Assembly: GCF_900107935.1 (NCBI RefSeq) | Contig: NZ_FNVG01000006.1 | Coordinates: forward strand, 184,944 to 248,943 | Source: Vibrio hangzhouensis | GTDB taxonomy: Bacteria > Pseudomonadota > Gammaproteobacteria > Enterobacterales > Vibrionaceae | Length of the DNA: 64,000 nucleotides | Reading direction: 5' to 3' | Shown here: positions 17,774 to 26,027 of the stretch, one piece after another | Layout: the number at the start of each line of letters is the position of its first letter | How positions within the stretch are numbered: the stretch's first letter is position 1 | Program-made: the position numbers and the translations under genes | The notes under the pieces: model-generated | What the model saw: only the letters and a program-made list of their open reading frames with translations | What the model was told of the DNA's origin: nothing | Databases searched by the model: none

Positions 17774-17880
17774 ACATAACGCTTTATAGACAGATTTTTT
17801 CGGTCTTTTCTGCCTTTTTCCTTTCCGTCTATCCTGCTCTATCCAAATGAGCAACTCAAGTCATATGAATAGGTTATGTG
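17774..17880 (-). repeat. Possible degenerate attC site (attC-0)
   Basis: The ends CACATAAC and GTTATGTG are perfectly complementary and 107 bp apart, and GCGTTATGTG resembles an R' box just ahead of the 17758 start. The interior lacks the VCR-like blocks, so the call is tentative. Confidence 0.4.
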
Positions 17881-17980
17881 ATTTCTTAGCCAAATGATAG
17901 GGGTATAATTCGGATGACATCCTGATAAATGCTTATATGTCAGTGAGTTGGGTGGCTCTGTTGGGTTTACGGATCGCGGT

Positions 17981-18013
17981 GGGAGATCTCCTTTTTCAAG
18001 GAGATGACGGCGG
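17981..18013 (+). repeat. Intergenic hairpin repeat (copy B)
   Basis: GAG-ATCTCCTT-TTTC-AAGGAGAT-GACGGCGG, identical over 31 bases to copy A at about 8.74 kb but inverted. It is followed by a degenerate GGAGATGAC/CGGAGA tail to about 18070. The two copies bracket the accessory block. Confidence 0.7.
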
Positions 18014-18177
18014 GGCGGAGATGACTCGGATTCGGAGACAGAGGCGGTTCGGAGATAATGCGGTTTGAAAGGTGCTGGGGTTCGCGAATTTGGTGGTGTG
18101 GTGCGTTGAAGTGATGTGCTGTCGCTTTGGGTTTGTCGCATTACGACAGCAAATCTAATAGGCTGGATGGGTTCCGC

Positions 18178-20100
18178 CTACCCTTCATCCAGCCCATATT
18201 TCTGTATTTTTCTCCACAGTGTGGTTCGGCCTATGTCCAGGGCTTTGGCCATGTCTTGCATTTTGCCGTCGTAGAGGTTCCAGGCCTGAATAATGGCTTT
18301 CTTTTCCACTTCTTCTAGCGTCAGAATCTGTTTGCCTTCTTTGCCGTCATCGCCAGAGTTGAGTTTGATCTCTTCGGGGATATCTTCTAGCGAAATCATG
18401 TTGGAACTGCGGTTGAGTAAGATGCGCTCCATGCGGCTTTTTAGCTCGGAGTTGTTGCCTTGCCAGGTGAATTTGACCAGTGCATCCATAACGGTTTTTT
18501 CGATGGAAACCGCGACATTGTGGCGCTTTTCGTAGTTGGTGATGATCATCATCACCAGGTGCTCAATGTCTTCTTTGCGCTTTCTTAACGGCGGGATATT
18601 GAGTTCGTTGGAGGAAATCTCATAGTAAAGCTGGCGGCCAAATGAGCGCTGGGCAACGTATTCGCTGATATCAGACGTGGTGCTGGTGATCAGCTGAAAG
18701 CTCACCGGGATCAGTCGTTGGCTGTCGCTGCGGCTGACTAAACCGGTTTTCAGCAGCTTGAGTATCACTGCTTGCAGTTCGGGACTGAGGTATTCGATCT
18801 TTTCCAGATACAGTGTGCCGTTGTGGGCCAGTTCGAACTTTGATGGCAGCCCGTGACCGTCTTCGTCGTCGTAGCCGAGCATTTCACGGATCATGGTTTC
18901 TGAAGTCAAAGACCGGCAGTTGATGGCGATAAATGGTCCGTCTTTAAAGTCACTTTCGTTGTGAATCGCCATTGCCAGATCAGACTTACCGACCCCTTCT
19001 TCACCGGTGATCAGTATCGGTGCCTTGGATTTGACGGCCCGCTTGGCGACGGTGATCACATGCTTCATCCCTTTGGATTGAGCGTTCAAGTTGGCAAAAG
19101 TGTATTTGGCGCTGCCGCCGATTTGCTGTTGTGCCAGTTCGCGAATTTTGTCGATGGGGTGGATAAACATCAACTTAGAGCCATCCACTAGCGGTCGCAG
19201 GGTGATGATCGCTTCAATAAACTCCCCCGCCACTTCTACCGTGGTCTGTTTGCGGCGAATGGTGTTGTCTTCTTCGATGCTAGTGAGAATGGTGGGCGCA
19301 AACCTCACCACGGAAAAGATATCTTTATCAATCACTTCTAAGGTGTTGAAGTTCAACAGTCTTTCCGCCTGTTGGTTCGCCATGGTGATGCGGTTTTCCT
19401 CATTCCACGCCAGCAAGCCATCATCCATACACTCAAGGGTCGCATTGTGCGCGTTGAGTAAACGGTTCATGGTCTCTTGTTCATTCTGAACATGAATTTG
19501 TAGGGCGATCTCTTTGGCACAGGACGAAATGATCACATGGTTTTCTTTGCTGTATTCTTGGGCCCTTTTGAGCAAAGAGATGGTGCCCCGCAAGCGGCCA
19601 AAGGTATCGAAAATCGGTGCAGCCGTTGTCGCGTAGGGATGTAGATGGCGATTAAAATGCTCGGCAGCAAACACTTCTGCGGGCATATGAGTATTAAGTG
19701 TCAGGCTGATGGCGTTGGTGCCGATTTTTCCTTCGGAAAAGAAGCAGCCTTTCTTGAGTCCCAGTTCATTCACTTCCCGCAGCAGGTCGTCATGACCAAC
19801 GGTAAACAACACGCAGCCACTGTCATCGGTAACAAACAACATAACAGCTTCGTCACGCAACAAATCATAAGTGTCTTCTATCACCGTCGTCGCACAAGTA
19901 ATCACGCGCTCGTTACGTTTGATCAGTGACTTAAGTGTGTATCCCGATGCGATATGCGGTTTCGACCAGTTATAAGGGCTAGACTGTTTCGCGCAGCGTT
20001 CCCAGGACTCCAGGATCGGCGACAGCATAAACTCAGGAGACACCCAGTGGTGCTTCTGGAAAAAATCCCATTTCTTTTTGTTATCTTCAATCGACAGCAT
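18178..20100 (-). CDS. dhaR: Dihydroxyacetone-responsive regulator DhaR
   Basis: A 640-aa enhancer-binding-protein-like activator closely following E. coli DhaR (639 aa). It has an N-terminal GAF-type region (SPILESWERC...), a PAS segment (ECMDDGLLAWNEENRITMAN), a degenerate AAA+ domain (Walker A GEEGVGKS; ELAHNGTLYLEKIEYL) and a C-terminal Fis-type HTH (DIGRTTLWRKIQKYG). The sigma-54-contact GAFTGA loop is absent (MLGYDDEDGHGLPSKFEL), as in E. coli DhaR, which works with sigma-70 and is switched by DhaK/DhaL. It lies about 14 kb from dhaKLM. No good ribosome site is seen before ATG 20100, but a stop is close upstream. The gap 20101-20430 shows nothing clear. Confidence 0.9.
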   Translation of the reverse strand: MLSIEDNKKKWDFFQKHHWVSPEFMLSPILESWERCAKQSSPYNWSKPHIASGYTLKSLIKRNERVITCATTVIEDTYDLLRDEAVMLFVTDDSGCVLFTVGHDDLLREVNELGLKKGCFFSEGKIGTNAISLTLNTHMPAEVFAAEHFNRHLHPYATTAAPIFDTFGRLRGTISLLKRAQEYSKENHVIISSCAKEIALQIHVQNEQETMNRLLNAHNATLECMDDGLLAWNEENRITMANQQAERLLNFNTLEVIDKDIFSVVRFAPTILTSIEEDNTIRRKQTTVEVAGEFIEAIITLRPLVDGSKLMFIHPIDKIRELAQQQIGGSAKYTFANLNAQSKGMKHVITVAKRAVKSKAPILITGEEGVGKSDLAMAIHNESDFKDGPFIAINCRSLTSETMIREMLGYDDEDGHGLPSKFELAHNGTLYLEKIEYLSPELQAVILKLLKTGLVSRSDSQRLIPVSFQLITSTTSDISEYVAQRSFGRQLYYEISSNELNIPPLRKRKEDIEHLVMMIITNYEKRHNVAVSIEKTVMDALVKFTWQGNNSELKSRMERILLNRSSNMISLEDIPEEIKLNSGDDGKEGKQILTLEEVEKKAIIQAWNLYDGKMQDMAKALDIGRTTLWRKIQKYGLDEG

Positions 20101-20430
20101 CGGTAAACCAGGCTAGTTCGTCTTCGAGATAGACGGTACGGTAGTGCAGAACGCCTTATTTTACCTGACTTTGCAATAAATGAGAGTGATTGCATTCACA
20201 CAGTGAATCTGAAGATTTTGCTAATGGCGATAACACTGATCTTCGTCAGGGATCGGCAGCCTTTACTGAAAATTGACTCGAAAGAGGTAGGTCAACAAAG
20301 CCAGACCTGTATGTGGTCTAGTTTGCGTACGTTCATGAAAGCTTAGAGTCATGAAAAAAGGAGTAATGAAGGATTGGAGTGATGATGGGATATCGCACTT
20401 CCCTGTGTGCGTTTCTTGGCTGACCTGAAG

Positions 20431-20580
20431 TTAGATCCACGCCAGAGAAAGCAGCAATAAAGGTACAGCTACGGCTGAAGCCATTTTCACAAGTGAAACG
20501 GTTTCGCGAAGAATAACTTTAGTTTTGGAGTCAATAAGTTCGACGGGTTGTTCAAGAGTCAGTGTTGCTGCGTTGTTCAT
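20431..20580 (-). CDS. Small membrane protein, 49 aa
   Basis: A short ORF easily missed: MNNAATLTLEQPVELIDSKT..., then a C-terminal hydrophobic helix (about residues 32-49) ending in LLLLSLAWI. The start at ATG 20580 is preceded by AAGGC at eight bases. About 100 bp upstream is one of the three CsqR-like operator motifs, which hints that it belongs to the sulfoquinovose regulon. No family recognised. Confidence 0.5.
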   Translation of the reverse strand: MNNAATLTLEQPVELIDSKTKVILRETVSLVKMASAVAVPLLLLSLAWI

Positions 20581-20680
20581 TTAAGTGCCTTAGTATGAGA
20601 GTGAATTATCACGACCACTGCGTGATTTACGTCGCAATTTTGCACCCATTTGTGACATCCGTCAATCTAAAATTGTATCT

Positions 20681-20708
20681 AATTGTCACTTTTTGTTGTT
20701 TTATGAAC
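20681..20708 (-). promoter_or_regulatory. Putative CsqR operator, site 1
   Basis: On the minus strand three consecutive units read GTTCATAAAA, CAACAAAAA and GTGACAATT (10/9-bp spacing), matching the sites at 31.7 and 33.85 kb. It lies upstream of the 49-aa gene and just past the yihQ terminator. Confidence 0.5.
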
Positions 20709-20710
20709 AA

Positions 20711-20741
20711 ATAAAAGCCCAACACTCAGGCCGGGCTTTTA
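20711..20741 (-). terminator. Terminator after yihQ
   Basis: AAAAGCCC / GGGCTTTT stem with a GC loop; on the minus strand it is followed by TTTATTTG. Confidence 0.8.
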
Positions 20742-20764
20742 GTTACTCGCTTAACTTATTGAAT

Positions 20765-22783
20765 TTAAGCGTTTTTAATTCCGTCTAACAGGTCGCGGTA
20801 GCTTGATGCTTCACGATAGAAGACCGCAGGTTGGCCAATTGGCGCATCAACCTCAATCCAGCCACCTTCAAAGACTTCACCGGTCCAGGCATGAACCCAT
20901 TTGTCTTTTGGAAGGTAGAGACGCTTAACGGTTTCACCCTGGTTATAGACCGGAGCCACCAGAATATCGCGACCGAACAGGTATTGATACTTGATTTCGT
21001 ACGCTTCGTCATCCTGCTCGTAGTGCATAAACAGCGGACGTTGAACGGGTACACCCTGACTTGCGTTTAGCGCAACCGCATCTTTAATGTAAGGCTTAAG
21101 GTGCGTGAAGATCTTAGTCATCTTCGCCAAATGCGTTAGCGTTTCTTCATCGGTATCAAACTGATGGTTATCACCCGGACGGTTACCTTCGTGACTGCGC
21201 ATGATCGGTGTAAATGCCGCCATTTCTGCCCAGCGCTGGAACAACTCTTTCGTACGCTTCATACCGTGCAGTGTGGTATAGCCGCCGATATCACTATGGT
21301 GGATACCGTTACCCATCAGACCGGAAGAGAGCGCTGCCGGAATCACAGATGCCAGACCGTCATCCAGACACCAGTCTACTGACTGGTCACCGCCCCAAAG
21401 GGTGTGGCAGTAACCCTGAATGCCAGTACCGCCTGCACGCATGAAGAACAAGATGTCGTCCGTTTTACCCGCCTCTTCAATCGCTTCGTGCTGCACTTTA
21501 GCCCAGCGGTATGGCCATTTATTGTGCTCAATCTCTGCACTCACACCATTGCTGAGTGAGCAGTCTGTTGGCAGGTATTCACCAAAGTCACCCATCCAGC
21601 CATCAAGACCGAAATCAATCAGGTTCGACTTGATCACACCTTTATACCATTCACACGCTTCTGGGTTTGTGAAGTCGACAACCCCACAGTAGAACTCACC
21701 AAAGTCGACCACGTATTTAGAACCGTCTTCTTTCGTGGCCAGGTAGCCTTTCGCTTGCGCTTCGTCATACAGAGGGAAATCTTCCAGCACATAAGGGTTG
21801 ATATAGCCAAGGAAGCGAACGCCCTGCTCCTTGAGTTCATGAATTTTCGTGTCCAGACCCGGGTACAAGTCTTTGTTCCACTGCCAATCCCATTGTAGGC
21901 GCTTACCAAATGACGTCATTTTGATGCCCTGCCAGTCCTGACACCATGCACCCGCCACTTCAACACCAGCTTTCTTGGCATTTTCGACTTTCTCAATCGT
22001 GATGTCAGTACCGCCCTGAATGCCCAGAATCACACCGTTGTACACCCACTCTGGTAGTTCTGGCTGACGACCAAATACATCGGTAATGTTGGTCATGAGT
22101 TCCGGGTAGCTCTCTTCGGCATCAAACAAAATGTATTGCGGAATATCCCATGCCTGCAGCTCGTGGAACTCTGGGTTAGTAAAATCAAAGTCTGCATAGG
22201 CCGTTGTTTCCAGATGACAGAAATATTTCTTGTCGGACACAAACGTCGGTTGTGGGTAGTTCGTGGTGTAGTAATCACCGCCCGCCTTGTCTTTCACATC
22301 CGCCTGCCAGGTTACATAGGTGTTCTTATTACGACCTACGCCCGGTTCCGATGACCACAGCGGGAAGTTTTTACCACGAAGGTTCAAATAAGTGAGCTGT
22401 TCGCCACAGCCAAATACGCGCTCTTCTTCTGTTGCGGCAACGCGCATCCAGAAACGGTTGAAGCTTTTATCAATCGCTTCAAATTCTGCTTTCAGACGAG
22501 ATTCAGCGGTCTCGCCAACAATCATTTGGATGACTTCTTTGCCATCAAAATAGAATCCAATAGAGTGGAATTCCTGACCGTCACGCTCAAAACTGTCTAC
22601 TTTGAACTGACGCAGAGGAAGACGCTCGATGACATAGTCCGTGATGTCAAAGTTACCACGGTACATATCAAAGTTACCTTCGCCAATACCTAAGTACAGC
22701 GCAGGACTTGCCTCTGAGTGTTCAAATACGGTTCTGTTTTTATGACTGATTGTAAAACCCGTTGGGGTATGGACAAGTTTCAT
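20765..22783 (-). CDS. yihQ: Sulfoquinovosidase YihQ (GH31)
   Basis: Cytoplasmic GH31 hydrolase releasing sulfoquinovose from its glycosides (for example sulfoquinovosyl glycerol). No signal peptide. Counting from ATG 22783 (672 aa), the nucleophile is Asp399 (GWMGDFGEY) and the acid/base Asp466 (WGGDQ). The sulfonate-recognition residues Gln282, Arg295, Trp298 (FGKRLQW) and Tyr502 (GGYTT) are all present. Each is exactly six below the E. coli YihQ numbers I recall (405, 472, 288, 301, 304, 508), which makes the substrate call strong. The TTG at 22798 is rejected; GGAAG precedes the ATG. The gene follows dctP1 after a hairpin. Confidence 0.95.
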   Translation of the reverse strand: MKLVHTPTGFTISHKNRTVFEHSEASPALYLGIGEGNFDMYRGNFDITDYVIERLPLRQFKVDSFERDGQEFHSIGFYFDGKEVIQMIVGETAESRLKAEFEAIDKSFNRFWMRVAATEEERVFGCGEQLTYLNLRGKNFPLWSSEPGVGRNKNTYVTWQADVKDKAGGDYYTTNYPQPTFVSDKKYFCHLETTAYADFDFTNPEFHELQAWDIPQYILFDAEESYPELMTNITDVFGRQPELPEWVYNGVILGIQGGTDITIEKVENAKKAGVEVAGAWCQDWQGIKMTSFGKRLQWDWQWNKDLYPGLDTKIHELKEQGVRFLGYINPYVLEDFPLYDEAQAKGYLATKEDGSKYVVDFGEFYCGVVDFTNPEACEWYKGVIKSNLIDFGLDGWMGDFGEYLPTDCSLSNGVSAEIEHNKWPYRWAKVQHEAIEEAGKTDDILFFMRAGGTGIQGYCHTLWGGDQSVDWCLDDGLASVIPAALSSGLMGNGIHHSDIGGYTTLHGMKRTKELFQRWAEMAAFTPIMRSHEGNRPGDNHQFDTDEETLTHLAKMTKIFTHLKPYIKDAVALNASQGVPVQRPLFMHYEQDDEAYEIKYQYLFGRDILVAPVYNQGETVKRLYLPKDKWVHAWTGEVFEGGWIEVDAPIGQPAVFYREASSYRDLLDGIKNA

Positions 22784-22810
22784 GTGGGCGGCTTCCAAAA
22801 TTTAGGGAAA

Positions 22811-22846
22811 ATAAAGGCGCACCACCTAATAGAAAGTGCGCCTGAC
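22811..22846 (-). terminator. Hairpin between dctP1 and yihQ
   Basis: GGCGCAC / GTGCGCC stem, followed on the minus strand by TTTATTTT. It may terminate dctP1 transcripts or partly pass into yihQ. Confidence 0.6.
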
Positions 22847-22878
22847 TTTTTAATTATGAGAATGTTAAATCGCGGGGA

Positions 22879-23928
22879 TTAGTTGAACTGAATGTCGTAA
22901 TCCGCCTGAATTTTTGCTTCACAAGTTTTGATTTCGCTTTCAAAACGTTGTAGCCATTTCTGACCATCAGATCCTGCACTGTCCAGGAATGAATCCTTAA
23001 CGGACGCTGACGCCGTTTTGAATGCTTCTTTCTCAGCGGCTGTTGGGTTGTAAACAACACCGTCCGCTTTCTTGAACTCTTCGTAAGCCTCGAACTCTTT
23101 ATGCTTCGGATACGCACGTAGGTATTGGTTCTGTGCAGCAACACCATCAATCACCACTTGCTTTAGCTCATCCGGGAACGACTTGAATTTTCTGTCGTTG
23201 AATACCCAGGCACCGCCCATGTAACCGTGACCATCTAGGATCATGTAGTTCAGGCTTTCGTGGAATTTGTTCATGATGATGTCAACAACACCGTTCTTAG
23301 TACCGTCAACCATGCCCGTAGACAGCGCTGTATATACTTCTGGCCATGCGATTGGTGTTGGTGCACCACCCATTGCTCTAACTAACTCTTGCTGAGTTTT
23401 TGCAGGAACGGTACGCAATTTCAGGCCTTTAACATCTTCTGGGCTCTTAACCTGTTTCTTCGTTGTCGCGATGTTACGCCAGCCACCCGAGTTAGACACC
23501 ATCATCAGACGGATATTCGGTGCTTTGGCAGCAACTTCTTTACGGACGTCACCAATGAATTTCTCGTTATCGTATACACACTCAGCAACACGGTCACTTG
23601 GTAGCATGTACGGTAGGTCGAAGGCACCAATTGGCTGCCAGAAGTTACCCAGCTCAGGAATCGTCGTCTGGAAGTAATCGAACATGCCTGCTTGTACGCC
23701 CGCCATACACTCTTTTGCGTTACCACAAAGCTGACCAGAAGGGTAAATATCAACTTGGATTTGGCCATTCGAGCGTGATTCAACAAAGTTCTTAAACACA
23801 AGTAGCGACTGGTGGTTGTAGCCATCTGTAGAAGTTACATGCGGTACAGTTAGCTTGTAATCAGCAGCGTTAGCAGCGCCTGCAGCAAATAATGATGCAG
23901 CAGCTAAACCTAATAGTGTTTTTTTCAT
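22879..23928 (-). CDS. TRAP transporter solute-binding protein (DctP family), copy 1
   Basis: A 349-aa periplasmic protein with signal peptide MKKTLLGLAAASLFAAGAANA. DctP features include the arginine in LKLRTVPAK and PIAWPEVYTALSTGMVDG. It has four cysteines in the pattern LCGNAKEC, AECVY and KTCEA, shared with copy 2 and unusual for binding proteins, suggesting disulfides. By eye it is about 60% identical to copy 2 at 26.0 kb. It has no adjacent DctQ/DctM, so it must share the 27-29 kb permease or be an extra receptor. The likely ligands are sulfoquinovose or its glycosides, inferred from yihQ next to it. GTG 23943 rejected; AAAGGA precedes ATG 23928. Confidence 0.88.
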   Translation of the reverse strand: MKKTLLGLAAASLFAAGAANAADYKLTVPHVTSTDGYNHQSLLVFKNFVESRSNGQIQVDIYPSGQLCGNAKECMAGVQAGMFDYFQTTIPELGNFWQPIGAFDLPYMLPSDRVAECVYDNEKFIGDVRKEVAAKAPNIRLMMVSNSGGWRNIATTKKQVKSPEDVKGLKLRTVPAKTQQELVRAMGGAPTPIAWPEVYTALSTGMVDGTKNGVVDIIMNKFHESLNYMILDGHGYMGGAWVFNDRKFKSFPDELKQVVIDGVAAQNQYLRAYPKHKEFEAYEEFKKADGVVYNPTAAEKEAFKTASASVKDSFLDSAGSDGQKWLQRFESEIKTCEAKIQADYDIQFN

Positions 23929-24007
23929 GATTAGTCCTTTCACGGTTATTGGTGTGATTCTGATATTTTAATTTCAATTAACAAGATCACGTTTTGGCTA
24001 TTATTGT

Positions 24008-24517
24008 TTATTGAGCTTGAACTTGAGGCTTTTGCTCTCTTTTTATTCTGAATATTGTGATACAAAGCATGGTTGCATTAAACATATCGTTTAATATTCC
24101 ACCATAAGAGCCCACAATAATTGCATTTAACATCCATATTAGGGTACAGATAAGAAACGCGATTCTCATTCGCAAACCTTCTGCGCAAAATAGTGCATAA
24201 CAACTCACTAATGATGCGACCGCTGGCAGCAAATCCGTTGGGCTTGTATAAAAGTAAGCACTGAGTGCTACTTGTAATAGAACAAAGATCCAAAAGACCA
24301 TTGTTCCCTTAAACTTCAATGATATAAATGCTCGGAATGAGTTCACAAACAGATTCAAACCAGCTACGAGAGCACCGAGCAAAGTGTAATGAAGAGAGAA
24401 GGTCAAACAGGAAAGGCATATGAGCGCTCGCATACGATTATCGCTCACTGTTGATGATGCCAAAATATTAATACCAAAGGCGACAAATCCTAATGCTTGA
24501 ATATATGTGTCGCTCAT
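24008..24517 (-). CDS. YgjV-family inner membrane protein
   Basis: A 169-aa polytopic protein with about five to six hydrophobic segments and a short basic tail (RIKREQKPQ). The pattern (ALGFVAFGINILASSTVSDN, LHYTLLGAL, NAIIVGSYGGILNDMFN) fits the YgjV family of unknown function. It lies between dctP1 and a LysR gene in the sulfoquinovose region. The cluster has no visible exporter for the pathway product DHPS, so this is a candidate, but only by position. Confidence 0.7.
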   Translation of the reverse strand: MSDTYIQALGFVAFGINILASSTVSDNRMRALICLSCLTFSLHYTLLGALVAGLNLFVNSFRAFISLKFKGTMVFWIFVLLQVALSAYFYTSPTDLLPAVASLVSCYALFCAEGLRMRIAFLICTLIWMLNAIIVGSYGGILNDMFNATMLCITIFRIKREQKPQVQAQ

Positions 24518-24644
24518 CTAGATTGACTCTCTACAAATTTATTACAATAGTTTATTTTAGTTTTAAAAAGAGCCCTGCGAGCTATTCCTCTAATTATAAA
24601 GTGGTATAAAACACACAGGGCAAAATATTAAAAACACTTATTAC

Positions 24645-24668
24645 GTTTAGGACTTCTACTTCCTAAAC
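24645..24668. promoter_or_regulatory. Perfect dyad in the ygjV-lysR divergent promoter
   Basis: GTTTAGGA-N8-TCCTAAAC, a perfect 8+8 inverted repeat 73 bp before the LysR gene start, in the position where LysR regulators usually bind their own divergent promoter. The rest of 24518-24740 is AT-rich. Confidence 0.5.
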
Positions 24669-24740
24669 ACAGAACAAACTATACAATGGATTTTTCATTA
24701 GATATAATGAAACAAATTCAGTTTTTGATTCCAAACCGGA

Positions 24741-25613
24741 ATGGATATAGACTTACTTCGCACTTTTTGCCAGTTGGCTGAAGATCAGAATTATCGGGTC
24801 GCTTCCGAGCACTTGTTTATTACTCAATCAGCCCTCACCAAGAAGATAAAACGTCTTGAAGAACAGATAGATGTCACACTTTTTGAACGTGGCAGGCATG
24901 GTGCTGAACTGACGCCAATGGGCAAGATTTTGTTGCCAGAAGCAAGGCGAATGCTGAAGAGTTTTCAATCATTCAAGACGTTATCTAGTTATGTCGCTGA
25001 AGGGACATCCGGTCACCTCAATATCGGGTTTGGTATTTCCTCTTTTTACGAAGCACCCGCCTATATTGCTCAGTTCAAACAAGACCACCCCAATGTGCAT
25101 GTCAGCCTGAACGACTACCCTTCTCACAAAATGATTGAAGGCCTAACACTTGGCAACCTGCAAATTGGTTTTGACCGTTTGCCCGTCGAACCGCCGTTAG
25201 CCGCTATCCCATTGTTTGGTGACCAATTGGCCATTGCTATCCATAAACAAGAGCATGTGGATGAAAGCGACCTTTGGGCATCACTCAGTCATTTTGACTA
25301 TCTCGGATTAAGTCCAACCAAGAACCCAACGATGTTTAAACACATCAGTGCGTATTTGTGGGAAGCGGAGCAACAACTTACTCCAGTAGAAGAAGCGGAT
25401 AACATCATGACATTACTCGCATTGGTGTCAGCACGTTTGGGGTATACCATTATTCCTGCGAGTGTGGCTCGGATCAGTCAACCTGAAATCCAGTTCATTC
25501 CTCTCACCGGCGATCATGCATGTTGGGATGTCGGTCTGGTCTGGAACTCGGAGCGTATTGACCCGCTCTGTACTAAATTTATTCAGCACGTGCAACACGC
25601 TGCCAGTAAGTAG
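24741..25613 (+). CDS. LysR-family transcriptional regulator
   Basis: A 290-aa LysR regulator: N-terminal winged HTH (MDIDLLRTFCQLAEDQNYRV, LFITQSALTKKIKRLE) and a C-terminal periplasmic-binding-like effector domain. Divergent from the ygjV-like gene, with a perfect dyad between them. Its placement between the two TRAP binding-protein genes suggests control of uptake or of the ygjV gene. The effector is unknown. Confidence 0.88.
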   Translation: MDIDLLRTFCQLAEDQNYRVASEHLFITQSALTKKIKRLEEQIDVTLFERGRHGAELTPMGKILLPEARRMLKSFQSFKTLSSYVAEGTSGHLNIGFGISSFYEAPAYIAQFKQDHPNVHVSLNDYPSHKMIEGLTLGNLQIGFDRLPVEPPLAAIPLFGDQLAIAIHKQEHVDESDLWASLSHFDYLGLSPTKNPTMFKHISAYLWEAEQQLTPVEEADNIMTLLALVSARLGYTIIPASVARISQPEIQFIPLTGDHACWDVGLVWNSERIDPLCTKFIQHVQHAASK

Positions 25614-25636
25614 ATTAGGTTTACGGCGCGATGGAT

Positions 25637-25664
25637 GAGATCCCCTTTTTCAAGGGGATGACTG
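25637..25664 (+). repeat. Intergenic hairpin repeat (copy C)
   Basis: GAG-ATCCCCTT-TTTC-AAGGGGAT-GAC. It has the same frame as copies A/B with a compensatory C-G for T-A change in the stem. It sits between two convergent stop codons and may act as a terminator. Confidence 0.6.
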
Positions 25665-25676
25665 CGCAGACCATAT

Positions 25677-25940
25677 TCACGCCACTTGGGCTCTCAACTC
25701 ATCGGCCAAACTATGTACATCAAAAAACACAACCTGCACCTGATTTTCCGGCAATCGGATAAAGCCTAACGCGCCCTGGCGACGTAAGCCATTCTCATCC
25801 ACCGCGCCCATATCCTTCACCTGGATTCGAAGACGCGTTGCACAGTTATCGATCTTACCTTCTACAATATTCTCGATACCACCTAAACCCATAAGGATCT
25901 TTCTAGCCTTGGCCTGCAAATCACCTTTATCGTTAATCAT
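25677..25940 (-). CDS. Orphan PTS EIIB domain (glucose/NAG type)
   Basis: An 87-aa protein that is only an EIIB domain: KILMGLGGIENI, then the phospho-Cys motif IDNCATRLRIQVKD and a C-terminal VQVVFFDVHSLADEL. In normal enzymes this domain is fused to a membrane EIIC. No EIIC or EIIA is in the window apart from DhaM. It lies after dctP2, past a terminator hairpin, with its own ribosome site (AGGAGAAC). It may be a regulatory phospho-acceptor or a remnant. It keeps the active cysteine, which argues against decay. Confidence 0.82.
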   Translation of the reverse strand: MINDKGDLQAKARKILMGLGGIENIVEGKIDNCATRLRIQVKDMGAVDENGLRRQGALGFIRLPENQVQVVFFDVHSLADELRAQVA

Positions 25941-25980
25941 ATCGTTCTCCTAATTCTATCAATTAAGACAGGTTGAAAAT

Positions 25981-26012
25981 AAAAAGTGCCAGCAAATTGG
26001 CTGGCACTTTGT
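25981..26012 (-). terminator. Terminator after dctP2
   Basis: AAAGTGCCAGC / GCTGGCACTTT stem with a short loop and a T-run on the minus strand (TTTTTATTTT). Confidence 0.8.
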
Positions 26013-26027
26013 GGTTTTAAATACACA

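Noticed and set aside
17839..18141. 100-codon minus-strand ORF over the hairpin repeat
   Set aside because: Pro/Ser/Arg-rich translation of a repeat element, not a gene.
18178..20100. Reading this regulator as a sigma-54 activator of the sulfoquinovose genes
   Set aside because: GAFTGA is missing and the protein follows DhaR throughout; its position next to yihQ is not enough.
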